Assembly: GCF_029168945.1 (NCBI RefSeq)
Contig: NC_083603.1
Coordinates: 49,920,406-49,984,405 of the forward strand
Direction of reading: 5' to 3'
Source: Cannabis sativa
Taxonomy: Eukaryota; Streptophyta; Magnoliopsida; Rosales; Cannabaceae
Length of the DNA: 64,000 nucleotides
Below the pieces are notes generated by a model, which was not told where the DNA came from, did not search any database, and worked only from the letters and a program-made list of their open reading frames with translations. This document shows positions 23,974 to 36,067 of this stretch, in pieces. The first letter of the stretch is position 1. Each line of letters opens with the position of its first letter. Position numbers and translations under genes: made by a program.

Positions 23974-25850
23974 TGTTGGGTTTTATGCCCTAAACAAAAC
24001 TCATTTCAATATAATCAGATTTACTTATTAATAAAGATCAGAAATAACATTTTATGTTACATGTTTCACATGATTTATTTCATGATTATATATATATAAT
24101 GTATGAATTCTATTTTAGTCCAGAACATATAAATTTGTTAATGATTATAGTGTTGTCAGCACAGTGGAATATAATCTTAATTATATGTTCGAAAGTTTAT
24201 TCCCTGATTTGTCAGAGCACTGGATTTAGACTGGCAAGATATAATCAGTGATAGGTATTCTTACACCTTGGATAAGTGTTATGTCCTTTCCAGGGCATTG
24301 GCAAAGTTTACCAGTATCGGATGTATGGAGTATACATCGGAAGGGACCGATATTGAACTTTGATTAGATTTGTTAAAATTTATCGTAATATCTACTCAAT
24401 TCAATATCACCTGTTGATCCTAGATCAAATGATCTTAATCCTGATATGGTTAGGTTCGATCTCAAGAGTATTATACATGTTCTTTGATTTGTTAGTTAAG
24501 CCTACTTTTGGATCAGGGTGATACGTACATTTTGGGAACATGATAGTATAATTGAGTGGGAGCGCTAACATAAATATGGAGTCTATAACTTCTATAGGAA
24601 TTTAGAAGTGAAACGATGATATCCTTCGAGCTTGGCTAAACAGAGATAAATGGTGGAGATCTCATTTCACTTCGCTGAAATATCATTTATACGGAGCCAA
24701 GTGTTTTAAGGATAAAATACATTGAAGGTGTAACGGTAATTTAGTTCCTATTCAATGTAGATCATCTATTAGAGGGTCATTGATCAAATTAGGATTATAA
24801 CAATGGATAACTAATGACGTATCTATATCGTGGAACATATACAGCGTTCTATATGACTGAGAGTGCAATTCCAAGTTCTAAGTGTGGATTCAATAAGGAA
24901 TTAATAAGTTAGGAAATTTACTTGGTAAATTCGGTTCGACTTATTGGAAGCTCGGTTTATAGAGGCCCATGGTCCCCATACTAGTTGAGACCATACTGCT
25001 TGTAAGACTCAGTTAATTAATTTTAATTAATCAATTATAATTATAAAGTTAGACTATGTCTAGTTTATGAATTTTCACTAAGCAAGGGCAAAATTGTAAG
25101 AAAAGAGATTCTAGGTTTTATTTATTAATTAAGAGACTTTATATGTCTAATTAATAAATATATTAAATGACAATATTATTTAATAATTAATTTTTAGTTA
25201 TTCAATAATTAGAATTGGCATTTAAATGGTTGAATTTTAAAATTGGCGTTTTTGAGAAAATGAGATGCAGAAATGATAAAACAGCAAAATTGCCTAAGTG
25301 AGGCCCATTATCCAAAGCCCATGGCCGACCACTCTTATAGATTTTATCATTTATTTTTTCATTATTTTAATGCCAAATAATTCTAACTTAAACCTAGGTG
25401 GTTACCTATAAATAGATAGTGATGGCTCACATTCACACTTAACTTTGTCAGATGAAATTTGAGCCTCCTATTCTTTCTATATAGCCGCCACTTCCTTTCT
25501 CTTTTCTTCTTCAATTTTGAAATCCTTGAGTGATAGAGTAGTGCCCACACACATCAAGTGGTATCTCAATCATAGTGTGTAAGATTGTAGAAGATTCCAA
25601 ACAACAAGAAGGAGAATCAGCATCAAAGGAAGGAGAGAAAGAGATCCAGGTTCAGATCTTGATTATGTTCTGCTACAGAAAGGAATCAAGGCTAGAGATC
25701 TGAACGGAAGGAGTCATTGTATTCCGCTGCACCCAATGTAAGGTTTCCTAAACTTTATATGTGTTTATTTCATTATTTTAGAATTCATATTAGGATGTTA
25801 ATGAAACATACATGGTAGTAAATCTAGATCCTGGTAAAATATTTCCAACA
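23974..25850 (+). repeat. 5' LTR of Copia A
   Basis: 1877 bp, TGTTGGGTTTTATGCCC...ATTTCCAACA. Near-identical over long stretches to 42848-43390 joined to 62753-64000, and similar to 3157-5070. Confidence 0.93.
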
Positions 25851-28784
25851 ACTGGCCTCAGAGCCATGGTAATGATTTACTTTCATGAAATATGAATTAA
25901 AACGATGATATGCATTGATTTGGATGGTTTCATGTGGTTTATATGCTTATTTGATGATAGTTTAGAAATCGCAATATATGTTACTGAAATATTTTTTATT
26001 TCGATTTGGAATTATTTTTTTTTGGAAATTAGACAAAAAATAATAAATTTAGGCTTTTATAGAACCTAATTTGGATTTTTTATGAATTAGTTATGATTTT
26101 ATTTGAAGTTGAACGAAAATATCAAGGTTTGAAAGCACACTCGCGCGCGCGCATGGGACAAAATCCCTTCAGACAAAGCCTTGTCCGAAGCATACCCTTG
26201 TCCCGCCCGTGTCCCTCGGTCAGATAGGCTGCATGCAGCCTTGATGCTCGGTCAAACACCCCAATCCGCGGGCGCAGGGGTATGCAATGCATACCCCTGT
26301 GCCTCAAACTTGTTTTCGTCATAACTTTTGCTTCAAGAATCGTTTTTCATTGAAACAAAAGCCAATTTTTGGTAGAATTTTGTGTAGAATCTGAATTTTC
26401 AATCAAAAATCTAATTGTCAGAATAAAATTAATTTTTATTAATTTTTTAATTAATTAAAATTAGTTTCAGATATTAGTAGGCTTTGAATTTTGAAAATTT
26501 GATTTCTGGTCGATTTTGAAATTTTAGATTATTTTATTTATTTTAATTATAAGATCAGTTATTATTTTTTTTATTAAATTTGAATGATCTTACTTTGATA
26601 TTAAAATATTATCTTTTAAAATAATCTTGTTCAAATTTCAAAGTTTGCTAACCATATCATATATATTTTTTTTTTTTAAAATTTGTTATTTTTTGAAATA
26701 TATTTTATTAATTAAAATTATAAGATTAGGAATATGTTAGGTTTAACATTTTATCTTATTAGACATTTTTTTTATTAAAATTATATTTTGGCAAAAATAA
26801 CATGAGATTTGAAAAATTGGTTAGTTTAGTTTGAATAGATATTTTAGGGATTCAAACCTTAAATTTTTCATACTTATTATTTATTTTTTTTTAAATATTC
26901 TAACCATATAAAATATCTTATTTTTCAATTAGTTTATTTATGTAATATTTAAATTTATTAAATTATAAGACTTAGAATATAATAATGCAATATCTAAATT
27001 TAAAATTCAAGATATTTTATTATATTATCTTATTAGAAATTTTAAATAAATTTAAATTTTGAATAAACTTGATATTTAAAAAATTGGTTAGATATTTTTG
27101 ATTTTTTTTGTTAGAAATTAAAAAATTTAGGAGTTTGTTGAATTTCAAATTTTTTCAAATATTCTCTAACAGCATAAATTTGAATTCTAGTTAAGATATT
27201 TATTTTAAAATTTAATTTTATTTCAAATTTTAAAATTGAGATATTTTAGCTTGCTTTCCAGATATTCCAGATCAGTTATTTGTTTGTATTGTTTATTTAT
27301 ATATTAATATACAAAATTTTTTACAAACCTGTTATTTATTTGATCTAAATTGCTATGACTAACTTGTTGACAGATCTAATGATCTGATTTTAATCATAGT
27401 CCAATTGTCAATAGATCTTATAAATAATTTGTAACAGGTAATTTTTGTTATTTCTTTCATCTGTGTAAACCTAGTAACATGATAGGGCCCATCCAAATCA
27501 TTTGACCTCTGTGAGCCTATATGTTTGCTTTTGGGCTTAGATGCATATAGGAAGCCCATTTAAGTTTTACTAAGTAAATGGACTAGGTTGCTAAAATAAA
27601 ATTTGACATAAGTAATTTTATTTAGGCCCAATTAGATTTGGGCTTATTCAATGAATAACAATTGTTTATTTAAAGGTTAAATTTCTCTCTTTTGAGCCTT
27701 GTGTGAGAGTTGGGGGCCAATAGTAGTGGGTACGACATACTGAACCCAGCTCCCCCTCACATGAACTACCTCAATTGTGAAGGCCCATTTGCCTTATTTA
27801 AATAATTGTATTAGGTTAATTATATTAGTCTAACCTAATTAAAATTGAATTAGCAACATAATTAACTTTTAAAATATATGAAATTTATTTTTCATTTAAT
27901 ATTTTAAAGTTAATTTTAGAAAAACACTTAGTAAATGAAATATATTCTAGATAGTTATTTCTAGTACTAGTTATTTTTTTTATAATATTTAATTAGGAAA
28001 ATATCATAGATTGTGAAATTAATTGTTTAATAATTAATTTTGGTACAATCTAAGTTAAGTATATTTTTCCTAGTATTAAACTAGAATTAATAATTAAGTC
28101 TCCTCTATACTTAATTATTTATTTCTTGAACTTAATACATTAAATTAAATTGAAAATTAAAATATCTAAGTTGGTTTTCATAATGATACTTAAATATTAT
28201 TATTTTTTTCATGTTATTTAATTAAAATTGAAAATTATTTTAAGTTTGAAATCTTATTTCAGAATAACTTAAATTTGAATAATTTTTCAAAATATATTTT
28301 ATTTTATTTTATTAATATTTTTCCCACAAATTTTGAAATTGCATTTCTTAAATGCAGAAATTTCGAATTTTATTTGAAAAATAGATTAAAGTTGAAAATT
28401 ATTTAATTAATTTTGGATCAACTTAAATCAATGACTTTTTCATTTAATGATTAATTAAAATAAATGAACTAAAATATATTATAATTAGAAAATAAATTAA
28501 TTAGTCAATGAAAGTCTAGATAGTTATTATCTGTTTTACTTGAAGTATTTTTCTAGTGTATTTAATTAAATAGAAAGTTAATATTTAAGTTGATTTTCAT
28601 CATGATACTTAAATATTTGAAATTTTTCTTTAATATTTAATTAAATAGGAAAATTATATTTTTTTGTTGTAAATTAACTTTATTAATTAATTTTGGGCCA
28701 ACATTAAATTAGAATAATTTTTTCCAGGATTTATTTTTATTTTATTTTAACAAGAAATTTTGAAATTGTATTCTTAAATACTTC
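25851..28784 (+). other. Untranslated leader of Copia A, first part
   Basis: Begins with a mutated primer site (actggcctcagagccatgg, 25851-25869). A GC-rich island at about 26135-26310 (cgcgcgcgc, ctcggtca, ccgcgggcgc) stands out in AT-rich surroundings and has a counterpart at the same distance from the primer site in element C. A second conserved block, 27700-27800 (acccagctccccctcacatg), matches 50080-50185 of C on the other strand. The rest is AT-rich with no credible ORF. It is interrupted at 28784 by element B. Confidence 0.75.
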
Positions 28785-29925
28785 TGTTAATTCTATTTTT
28801 GGCATATTTAATTGACAAAAATATTTAATTATTTCCTATTAATTTCATCTAGTATGTGCTTAATATGGTTTCCTATTTTGTGTATTCAAACTTGGAAGGA
28901 AAGTTGTCTAGCTTTCCTATTTTTGGAAAAAAGGTAAAAATGGTAAGTTTGGTTACCCATTTCGTTTTTATCTAACCAGTTGTATAATCTGATCTTGTGT
29001 TGAGTTTCCCATTTTCTCGCATCGATTTCTCAAGAGAAATCGAGGTAAACTTTCATTTTCTATAAAAAGGAAAGTTGTAGTTACTGCCCACGATTCTGTA
29101 GGTACAGAAACGGAAATTCCTGGACTGATTTAAGAATTATTTTAGGGAAGTTTCTAGTGGGCTGAGGTCTTGTTCAGACCGAATGTAAGCTGTCAATAAG
29201 ATGTATATTCATTATAAATACATCTTATAGCAGCTAGGTTTTGTATCTCTATCATTCACTTTCATATCTTTAGGAAAGAGTGTCTTTGTTATGTAGAGAA
29301 GAGCTGTTCGACTCTTACTCTGTTTATTTGTAGTTGTATTGTCTTGAGTCTGTATTCAAGTCTACATCTAAGAAGAACATCAGCGCACGTTCGGGAGAAG
29401 GTATTTACAAGCTTTCGGGAGATTGCTTTTGAAGTCTTGCATCGTGATGATACAAGCACACAACCTTCGGGAGATGGTTGTATAGGCTTTCGGGAGATAG
29501 CCTTTAAGCCTTGAATCAGGAGGATTCAAGCACTCTTCAAGGTGATCGAAGGGAGTCCGAGCTCTTGGAGTTTTATCAAGATTCAGTGAGTAGGTGGAAT
29601 AGATCAAGCTTGCGGCATACAATAAGAGGGAGTCTATTTATGCATAAGTCAATTACTTTGTATTTTTGATACCGATCTAATGAATCTTATCTCTGGGCGT
29701 GGCCTCGTGGACTAGTAACAATCTGAAACGATTGTTGAAACCACGTTAAAATTTTTTGTGTGTTTTTACTTTTATGCACTGTTTGTTTTTCTGAGTTTCT
29801 CTGGAGTTATAGAGTTGTATTCTGTAACTACGAAAAAACTGTTTTCAGTACCAGTTTCATTATTCCATATTTAATTAATCACTTAATTAAATAATTAAAC
29901 TGGAATATTAAAATACAGAATTTCA
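28785..29925 (+). repeat. 5' LTR of element B
   Basis: 1141 bp, followed two bases later by the tRNA-Met primer site tggtatcagagc at 29928-29939. Near its end it holds short repeats built on (c/t)ttcgggaga (29390-29500). Confidence 0.93.
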
Positions 29926-29998
29926 ATTGGTATCAGAGCAAGTCACTAAATTCTTAGTGAGATCTTGAGGTTTTTCCGTTTAACTTGTTTTGTGTGAG

Positions 29999-31134
29999 AT
30001 GTTTTTGTTTGCAGAAGGAAGCTCTATCTCTCGACCTCCTCTATTAAATGAGTCGAATTATCCTTATTGGAAGGTCAGGATGAGAGCATTCATCAAATCG
30101 CAAGATGAGAAGGCATGGAGAGCTATTCTTACAGGCTGATCTTAACCTACTGAAAATGATGAAAAAGGTAATACTCAGGTAAAATCTAAACTCAGTTGGA
30201 CCACTGAAGATGAAAAATTATCTGGTTATAATAATAAGGCTTTACATGCTATTTTTAATGGTGTTGGTGAAGGCTTTATTAAATTAATCTCATCTTTTGA
30301 ATCTGCAAAGGAAGCATGGAAAATCCTTCAAATTCAATTCGAAGGTACTGCTGATGTAAAGAGATCCCGATTTACCATGGTGCAAACTAGATTTGATGAA
30401 TTGAGAATGTCAGAAACTGAAACTTTAAATGATTTTTATGAAAGATTATCTGAGATTTCTAATGAGTTTTTTCCTTGGGAGAAAAATTAGATGAATCTAC
30501 CTTGGTTCGAAAGATTGTTCGAGTTCTTCCTGACAGGTTTGACACAAAATTGCTTGCAATGGAAGAGGCAAAAGACTTTGGCAAAATGAAGGTTGAGGAA
30601 CTCATGGGGTCTTTAAGAACTTTTGATTTGAATCAACAGATCAAGAAAAAGAGTAAGCAAAGTCTCTCGAATGAGAAAAGTAAAGGTATTGCCTTTAATG
30701 CTTCTAAAAATATTATTTCTGATGATGAAAATGATGATGAAATGGTTCTGTTGGCAAAAAATTTCCAAAAATTCATGAAATCTGCTGGAAATAAAAAGAA
30801 CTTTTCAAAGAGCCCAAAAGGTGACATTTCTGGTAATATTCCCTCTAAACCTTTTTCATCTAGCAATAAAAAAGGTATTAAATGCAGAGAATGTGAAGGT
30901 TTTGGTCACACTCAATCCGAATGTGCTAATACCTTAAAGAAAAATAAAAAGGGATTAAATGTTACTTGGAGTGATGATTCTGAGAGTAGTGAGGATGAAA
31001 AAGAAAAGGTTGTCCTAACAAGTGTTTTGTCAAGAAATTTGCAGGAAAAAGAAAAGAGCATTTGCTTGAATAATATCCTGATCGATGACAACAAGGAAGA
31101 ATCTAGATCCGAATCAGATGAGTCAGAAAATTGA
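29999..31134 (+). pseudogene. gag of element B (broken)
   Basis: The frame opens at ATG 29999, 60 bp past the primer site, and starts as a typical Copia/Sirevirus gag (SRPPLLNESNYPYWKVRMRA). It is broken by TGA at 30137 and TAA at 30143, then by a one-base frameshift near 30470; it continues in the other frame from 30475 to 31134. The later part holds the conserved LVRKIVRVLPDRFDTK stretch and a CCHC zinc knuckle (CRECEGFGHTQSEC, about 30882-30923), followed by an acidic Ser/Glu-rich tail. The gag would form the capsid and package RNA. TGG-to-TGA and CAA-to-TAA changes would both fit cytosine deamination, which is an inference. Confidence 0.85.
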
Positions 31135-31408
31135 TGAGAATTCTATGGCTGAATCCTACAAGGTAATGTTTTGTAAGTGGTTGGAAACATGTGCTGAAAA
31201 TCGCTCCCTGGTTAAAGATGATAAAGTCTTGTGTAACAACATTAATGAGCTGGAAGATAAACTTAAATGTTGTGAATCTGAACTGTCTTTAAAAGAGTCA
31301 AAGATTATTTCTTTAACCAAGGAAATTGACAACATTAAAAAGAATGTTAAAATGCTAAATCCAGGTTCCACCATTTTTGAAAAAAATTCAAAAATCAGGC
31401 CAAACTAA
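31085..31408 (+). pseudogene. gag-pol spacer with coiled-coil character, element B
   Basis: 107-aa frame overlapping the end of the gag piece in another frame. Its second half has a heptad-like pattern rich in E, K, L and S (NELEDKLKCCESELSLKESK), as in the spacer between gag and protease of many Sirevirus polyproteins. Frameshifts at both ends separate it from its neighbours. No enzymatic motif. Confidence 0.6.
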
Positions 31409-32045
31409 TCATGCGGGCCTGGGTTATGTTCCAAATCAACCTGATTCTAATACCACTTTTGTTAAATCTAATAGTTTTGTTTCTGGAAGAACTGTTTCTA
31501 CCTCGCAGGTTTCTGTCTCTACAGCAAAGCACTCTGCTGTTACAGAAAAGAAGCAGCACGGTAAGTTTGACAATTTCAAAGGGATTGGAAGACGTTTCAT
31601 TCCTATTTGCCATTTTAGTGGAATAAAAGGTCACATTCGACCTAAGTGCATAACCATGCAAAACATGTTTAAATCTAATTATCTTGGAAATAAACATGTT
31701 TTACAAAAACAAAAATGGGTTTTCAAAAACAAATGCTTGGTAGGTTCCACTTGTTTTAAAACTGCTGCTTCTAACATGTGGTATTTTGATAGTGATTGTT
31801 CTAGACACATGACAGGTGAAAAAGAATTTCTTGTGAACATAAGACTAATGCACTGTGGAGAAGTTACATTTAGTAACGGTCTTACTGGAAAAGTCATAGG
31901 AATGGGAACTCTCAAGTTCGAAGGGCTTCCTAAACTAAATAATGTCATGTTGGTTGAAGGACTAAAAGGTAATCTACTTAGCATTAGTCAGATTTGTGAT
32001 CAGGGTTATACTGTGAGCTTTGATAGCAATCATTGCTATGTATAA
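31377..32045 (+). pseudogene. Aspartic protease region of element B
   Basis: Contains a second knuckle-like motif with one Cys replaced (CHFSGIKGHIRPKC) and the protease active-site region WYFDSDCSRHMTGE, where the expected Asp-Ser-Gly reads Asp-Ser-Asp. It continues with the usual LNNVMLVEGLKGNLLSISQ block and ends at a stop at 32043. The GAG-pre-integrase segment that should follow is reduced and out of frame (32046-32110). Protease activity is not expected. Confidence 0.8.
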
Positions 32046-32083
32046 TATTCTTGATGAAATTGTCTTACAAGGGCTGAGATCTA

Positions 32084-33073
32084 GTGATTATTGTTATACT
32101 CTCACTACGGATTGTTCGAGGATTACCTAAATTAGGTAAAGAGTCATTAGGAAAATGTGGACCGTGTCAATTAGGTAAGCAACTGAAAATTTCTCACAAG
32201 AGTGTCCCAGATGTGAATACTTCTAGAGTTCTCGAACTCTTGCACATGGACTTAATGGGTCCAATCCAGGTAGAAAGCTTAAATGGTAAGAGGTATATTT
32301 TTGTATGTGTTGATGATTTCTCTCGATTTTCATGGGTGGATTTTTTGAGAGAAAAATCTGATACTTTTGAAGCTTTCCAATCTTTGTGTTTGAAATTACG
32401 AGTTGAAAAAGATTATAACATTGGTAAAATTGTTAGGATTAGGAGTGATCATGGAAAGGAATTTGAAAATACCATATATGATGAATTTTGCAAAGCTAAT
32501 GGTATTTCTCATGAATTTTCTGCTCCTAAAACTCCTCAACAAAATGGAGTGGTTGAAAGAAAGAATCGTACTCTAACAGAAATGGCTAGAGTAATGTTGA
32601 ATAGCAAGAAGCTTACGAGGCGGCTTTGGGCCGAAGCTATTAACACTGCTTGCTATACCATCAACAGAGTATTCTTACGTCCAGGTACTCACAAAACACC
32701 ATATGAAATCTGGAAAGGTAAGAAACCAAATGTAAGTCACTTTCATGTGTTTGGTTGTGTTTGTTATATTTTAAGAGATCGTGATTACATTGGTAAATTT
32801 GATGCTAAAAGTGATGAAGGTGTTTTCTTAGGATATTCAACAAATAGTAGGGCATATCGTGTGTATAACATGAGAACCCAAACTGTTATGGAATCTGCTA
32901 ATGTTGTTGTTGATGATCTAAAAGATTTTTCTCAGTTTTCTATAGAAGAACAGATTGAAGACCTGCTTGAAAAGCCTACTACTGAGGAAAAGGAACTTGA
33001 CGAAGCTACAGAAGCAGTTGTCGAGGCTACTGTGCAGGAATCTGTTGCTTTAGAAATCCCAACAACAAAATAA
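32084..33073 (+). pseudogene. Integrase of element B
   Basis: Frame with the CGPCQLGK half of the zinc-binding region and a complete rve core: Asp in HMDLMGP, Asp in RSDHGKEF and Glu in QQNGVVERKNRT, the DDE triad. It is followed by the usual FGCVCYILRDRD and EGVFLGYSTNSRAYRVYN blocks. The stop at 33071-33073 is a lone nonsense codon; the same frame continues into reverse transcriptase from 33074. The core looks intact but is cut off from the protease by a frameshift. Confidence 0.88.
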
Positions 33074-34006
33074 TCCGAGCATTCTTCAAATTCAATCACT
33101 GATCCAATACAAAGGGAACCATCCTCCAGGGTTAAAAAGAATCATCCTTCATATCTCATCCTTGGAAACTTGGATGAGAGCATGGTTACAAGAAGAAAAT
33201 ATGCTAATATAATTCAATTCTTATGTTTTATTTCTTCTTTAGAACCAAAATCTGTAAAAGAAGCACTAATGGATGAAGATTGGTTTCTTGTTATGCAGGA
33301 TGAGCTACATCAGTTTGTTCGAAACAAAGTCTGGAAAATGATTCCAAGACCACCGTTTGTGAACATCATTGGAACCAAGTGGATCTTCAAAAATAAGAGT
33401 GATGAGTTTGGCACTATCATTCGGAACAAGGCAAGGTTGGTTGCCCAAGGATACACTCAAGTAGAGGGTATTGATTTTGATGAAACATTTGCTCCAGTAG
33501 CTAGACTGGAATCGATCAAGTTACTTCTTTCCATAGCTTGCATTCTTGGTATTAAATTGTATCAAATGGATGTCAAATCCACTTTTTTGAATGGGCTGTT
33601 AAAAGAAGAGGTGTATGTGGAACAACCTAAAGGGTTTGAGGATCCTCATTTTCCTGATCATGTTTATAAGTTAGACACAGCTTTGTATGGTCTAAAACAA
33701 GCACCACGTGCTTGGTATGAGCGTCTTACTGAATTTTTTCTTTCTCGTGATTACAAGAGAGGAAATGTTGATAAAACACTTTTCATCAAAAACATTAATT
33801 CTGACGTAATTGTTGCTCAAATATATGTTGATGATATTGTGTTTGGCTCTACTTATAACTTTGAAGTGCAGATTTTTGTTTCCCAAATGCAAAAGGAGTT
33901 TGAAATGAGTATGGTAGGTGAACTCACTTATTTTCTTGGTCTTCAAGTGAAGCAATCAGATGAGGGAACTTTTGTCACTCAAAGCAGTATGCAAAGAACT
34001 TGGTGA
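33074..34006 (+). pseudogene. Reverse transcriptase of element B
   Basis: Same frame as the integrase after its nonsense codon. It has the Copia RT blocks in order: GTKWIFKNKSDEFG, KARLVAQGYTQVEGIDFDET, YQMDVKSTFLNG, LYGLKQAPRAWYERL and the catalytic YVDD (about 33823-33834). It ends with a frameshift near 34000. RT copies the RNA to DNA in the particle; the catalytic residues remain but the polyprotein is broken. Confidence 0.88.
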
Positions 34007-34577
34007 AAAAGTTTGGTCTTGAGAAAGCCAAACATACCAACACTCCCATGAGCACAACTTTGAAATTAAGCAAAGATGAACAAGGAGTAAAGGTAGATCA
34101 AACTTTGTATCGAAGTATGATAGTGATGCTGATTGGGCAGGTAATGCAGATGATAGAAAAAGTACTATTGGTGGATGTTTCTATCTTGGAAACAATCTTG
34201 TTTCATGGCACAGCAAGAAGCAAAACTCAATCTCTCTGTCCACAGCTGAGGCTGAGTATATTGTTGCGGGTAGTTGTTGTACCCAATTGTTATGGATGAA
34301 ACAAATGATGGCAGATTATGGGTTTGATTTGAACACTTTAACCATCTTTTGTGATAACACTAGTGCTATAAACATTTCTAAGAATCCTGTTCAACACTCT
34401 CGCACAAAGCACATAAACATTCGTCATCACTTTATTAGAGAGCTTGTGGAAAATAAAATTCTTGTCTTAGAATATGTTGAAACTAGCAAACAAATTGCAG
34501 ATATTTTTACTAAAGCTCTTGACTCGGTCCGTTTTATTTCTCTAAGGAAATCCTTAGGGGTTTGTACTGTTTAATGT
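34007..34577 (+). pseudogene. RNase H region of element B with internal deletion
   Basis: After the RT the frame shifts. At about 34110-34120 sequence coding DQTLYRSM is joined directly to the segment coding DADWAGNADDRKST, so the GSLLYL...RPD region normally found between them is deleted. RNase H continues through STAEAEYIVAGSC and, in another frame from 34287, to KHINIRHHFIRELV and QIADIFTKAL, ending at 34574. RNase H would degrade the RNA strand during replication. It is inactive here. Confidence 0.82.
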
Positions 34578-36067
34578 TTTTGTTCTTCTTAATCCTTGAT
34601 ATTTGAGTTGTCTTAGAGTTCATAATGTCTTGTCCTTGTCCTAGAAGAAAATCTCAACCTTATAAGAATTACAGTCATTATTTTATTGCTAATGTTGTAA
34701 TGTTATGGTGTCATACAGGTTTGTCAGGAAAATTGTTCACTCCTCACAGGAATATTCGGGTTCATCAAACAGTGTTATGTAAGCTACCATTTTTGAATAA
34801 TGATGTTTAAAAACTGTGTGTTCAAGCTCCATTGGATGAATAGAGCTACCTATCTCAATGTGTGAAAGTCATCTCTGAGTAAGTTGGAACTATGTAATTA
34901 GGAGTTATGTAGAAGATACGCTACCATTGAAAAGGACTACCATTGAGGTAGTGTGACAGCGTCTCCTATGGTTACAATTTATCAGAAAAAGTCTTTTTGA
35001 CATATTGGGCAATGTTCCCTGCTTACACTTTCACACTTATGCTTGACACAGTTTGTGGTAAAAAATTTCTATCCTCGAAAATAGTGTTATAAAGTTGTTA
35101 CATACCGTTTGATTTGCTTTAATATTCTTGGTGGCTGAGTCAATTTTTTCCTGTGTAACTGGTATGACCTCATCCTACTACTTCATTAGCTTGATAAAAT
35201 AATTTCTGACTATTCTTATGAGTTTAATTTTTTCATCAGGGGCAAAGACAAGCGGACATTGTTAATTCTAGTTACAAAAATATCAAGGTTATTTTTTTCT
35301 GTCTTTTAAATAAAAAAATAAAAAATACAAAATACAAAAATAAAAAAAAAATTGTTGTGACCGATTTGGTCATTTGAGCTTTCTTAAAAAATTCTTGTTA
35401 TTTATTTTGATATGTTTCATTATATTCTTAGACACTATTTTTTGCTCTTAAGTGGTGATTAGTGCTTTATGTGTCTCCTTGTGTTGTCTTGTTCATTATT
35501 TGTATTTTTTTTTTGTTTTTTGGGGCATTTTTTGAAAAAATTAAAGAAAAAGGGAGGCATATTTTTTTTTTCGATTCTTTGTGAATATTTTTTTCTTTTA
35601 TTTTTTCTTTTGTGGAAACAAGTTTTAATTGTATTCTATCTAGTGTGTTTCCTTTATTTTTGGTGATTTGGTCTTATTTTGGTCTTTTTAGGAAACTTGT
35701 TCTTAAATAATTAATTATTTTTGGTTTCCTCTTTTGTGGAAATTTCGGATTTGGTGGGGTCTTTAATACTTAGATCATGTGGGGATATTTGGTTTCCTTT
35801 TCCATTTAAGGAAACGTTGACCATTTTTTGAAAAACCTTTTTGGTTTCCTCTTTTCTCTCCACACGTGATTCAAAGGTAAGGAAGTTACTTTCCATTTCA
35901 GTTATTTTTCTGATTTTGGGTAAGTAAAATCATGTGTATATATTCTCAACTACTCATTCACCCACGATCACCACTCTCTCGTGTCTTTCTATTTTTTTGT
36001 TCTCACTCAAAGGTCTAATTTTTATTTTCAAAGTGTGAGAGTGTTTGTGTTCTAGGGTTTCAAAGAG
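34578..36067 (+). other. Gap between pol and third ORF, element B
   Basis: About 1.5 kb of T-rich sequence with no recognised domain; short ORFs here are F/L-rich low complexity. A gap of this type precedes env-like ORFs in Sirevirus-type elements and could hold a splice acceptor or internal promoter, but none can be identified by eye. Confidence 0.5.

Noticed and set aside
26122..26322. 66-aa Arg-rich minus ORF
   Set aside because: It arises from the GC-rich island of the Copia A leader and lies antisense to the element; the counterpart in C encodes an unrelated peptide.
29928..29939. tRNA-like match after an LTR
   Set aside because: tggtatcagagc is the primer-binding complement of tRNA-Met 3' end, not a tRNA gene; no cloverleaf follows. 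The same applies near 25853 and 60852.
35469..35666. 65-aa F/L-rich ORF that could look like membrane segments
   Set aside because: It derives from T-rich low-complexity sequence in the gap of element B; there is no conserved start or domain.
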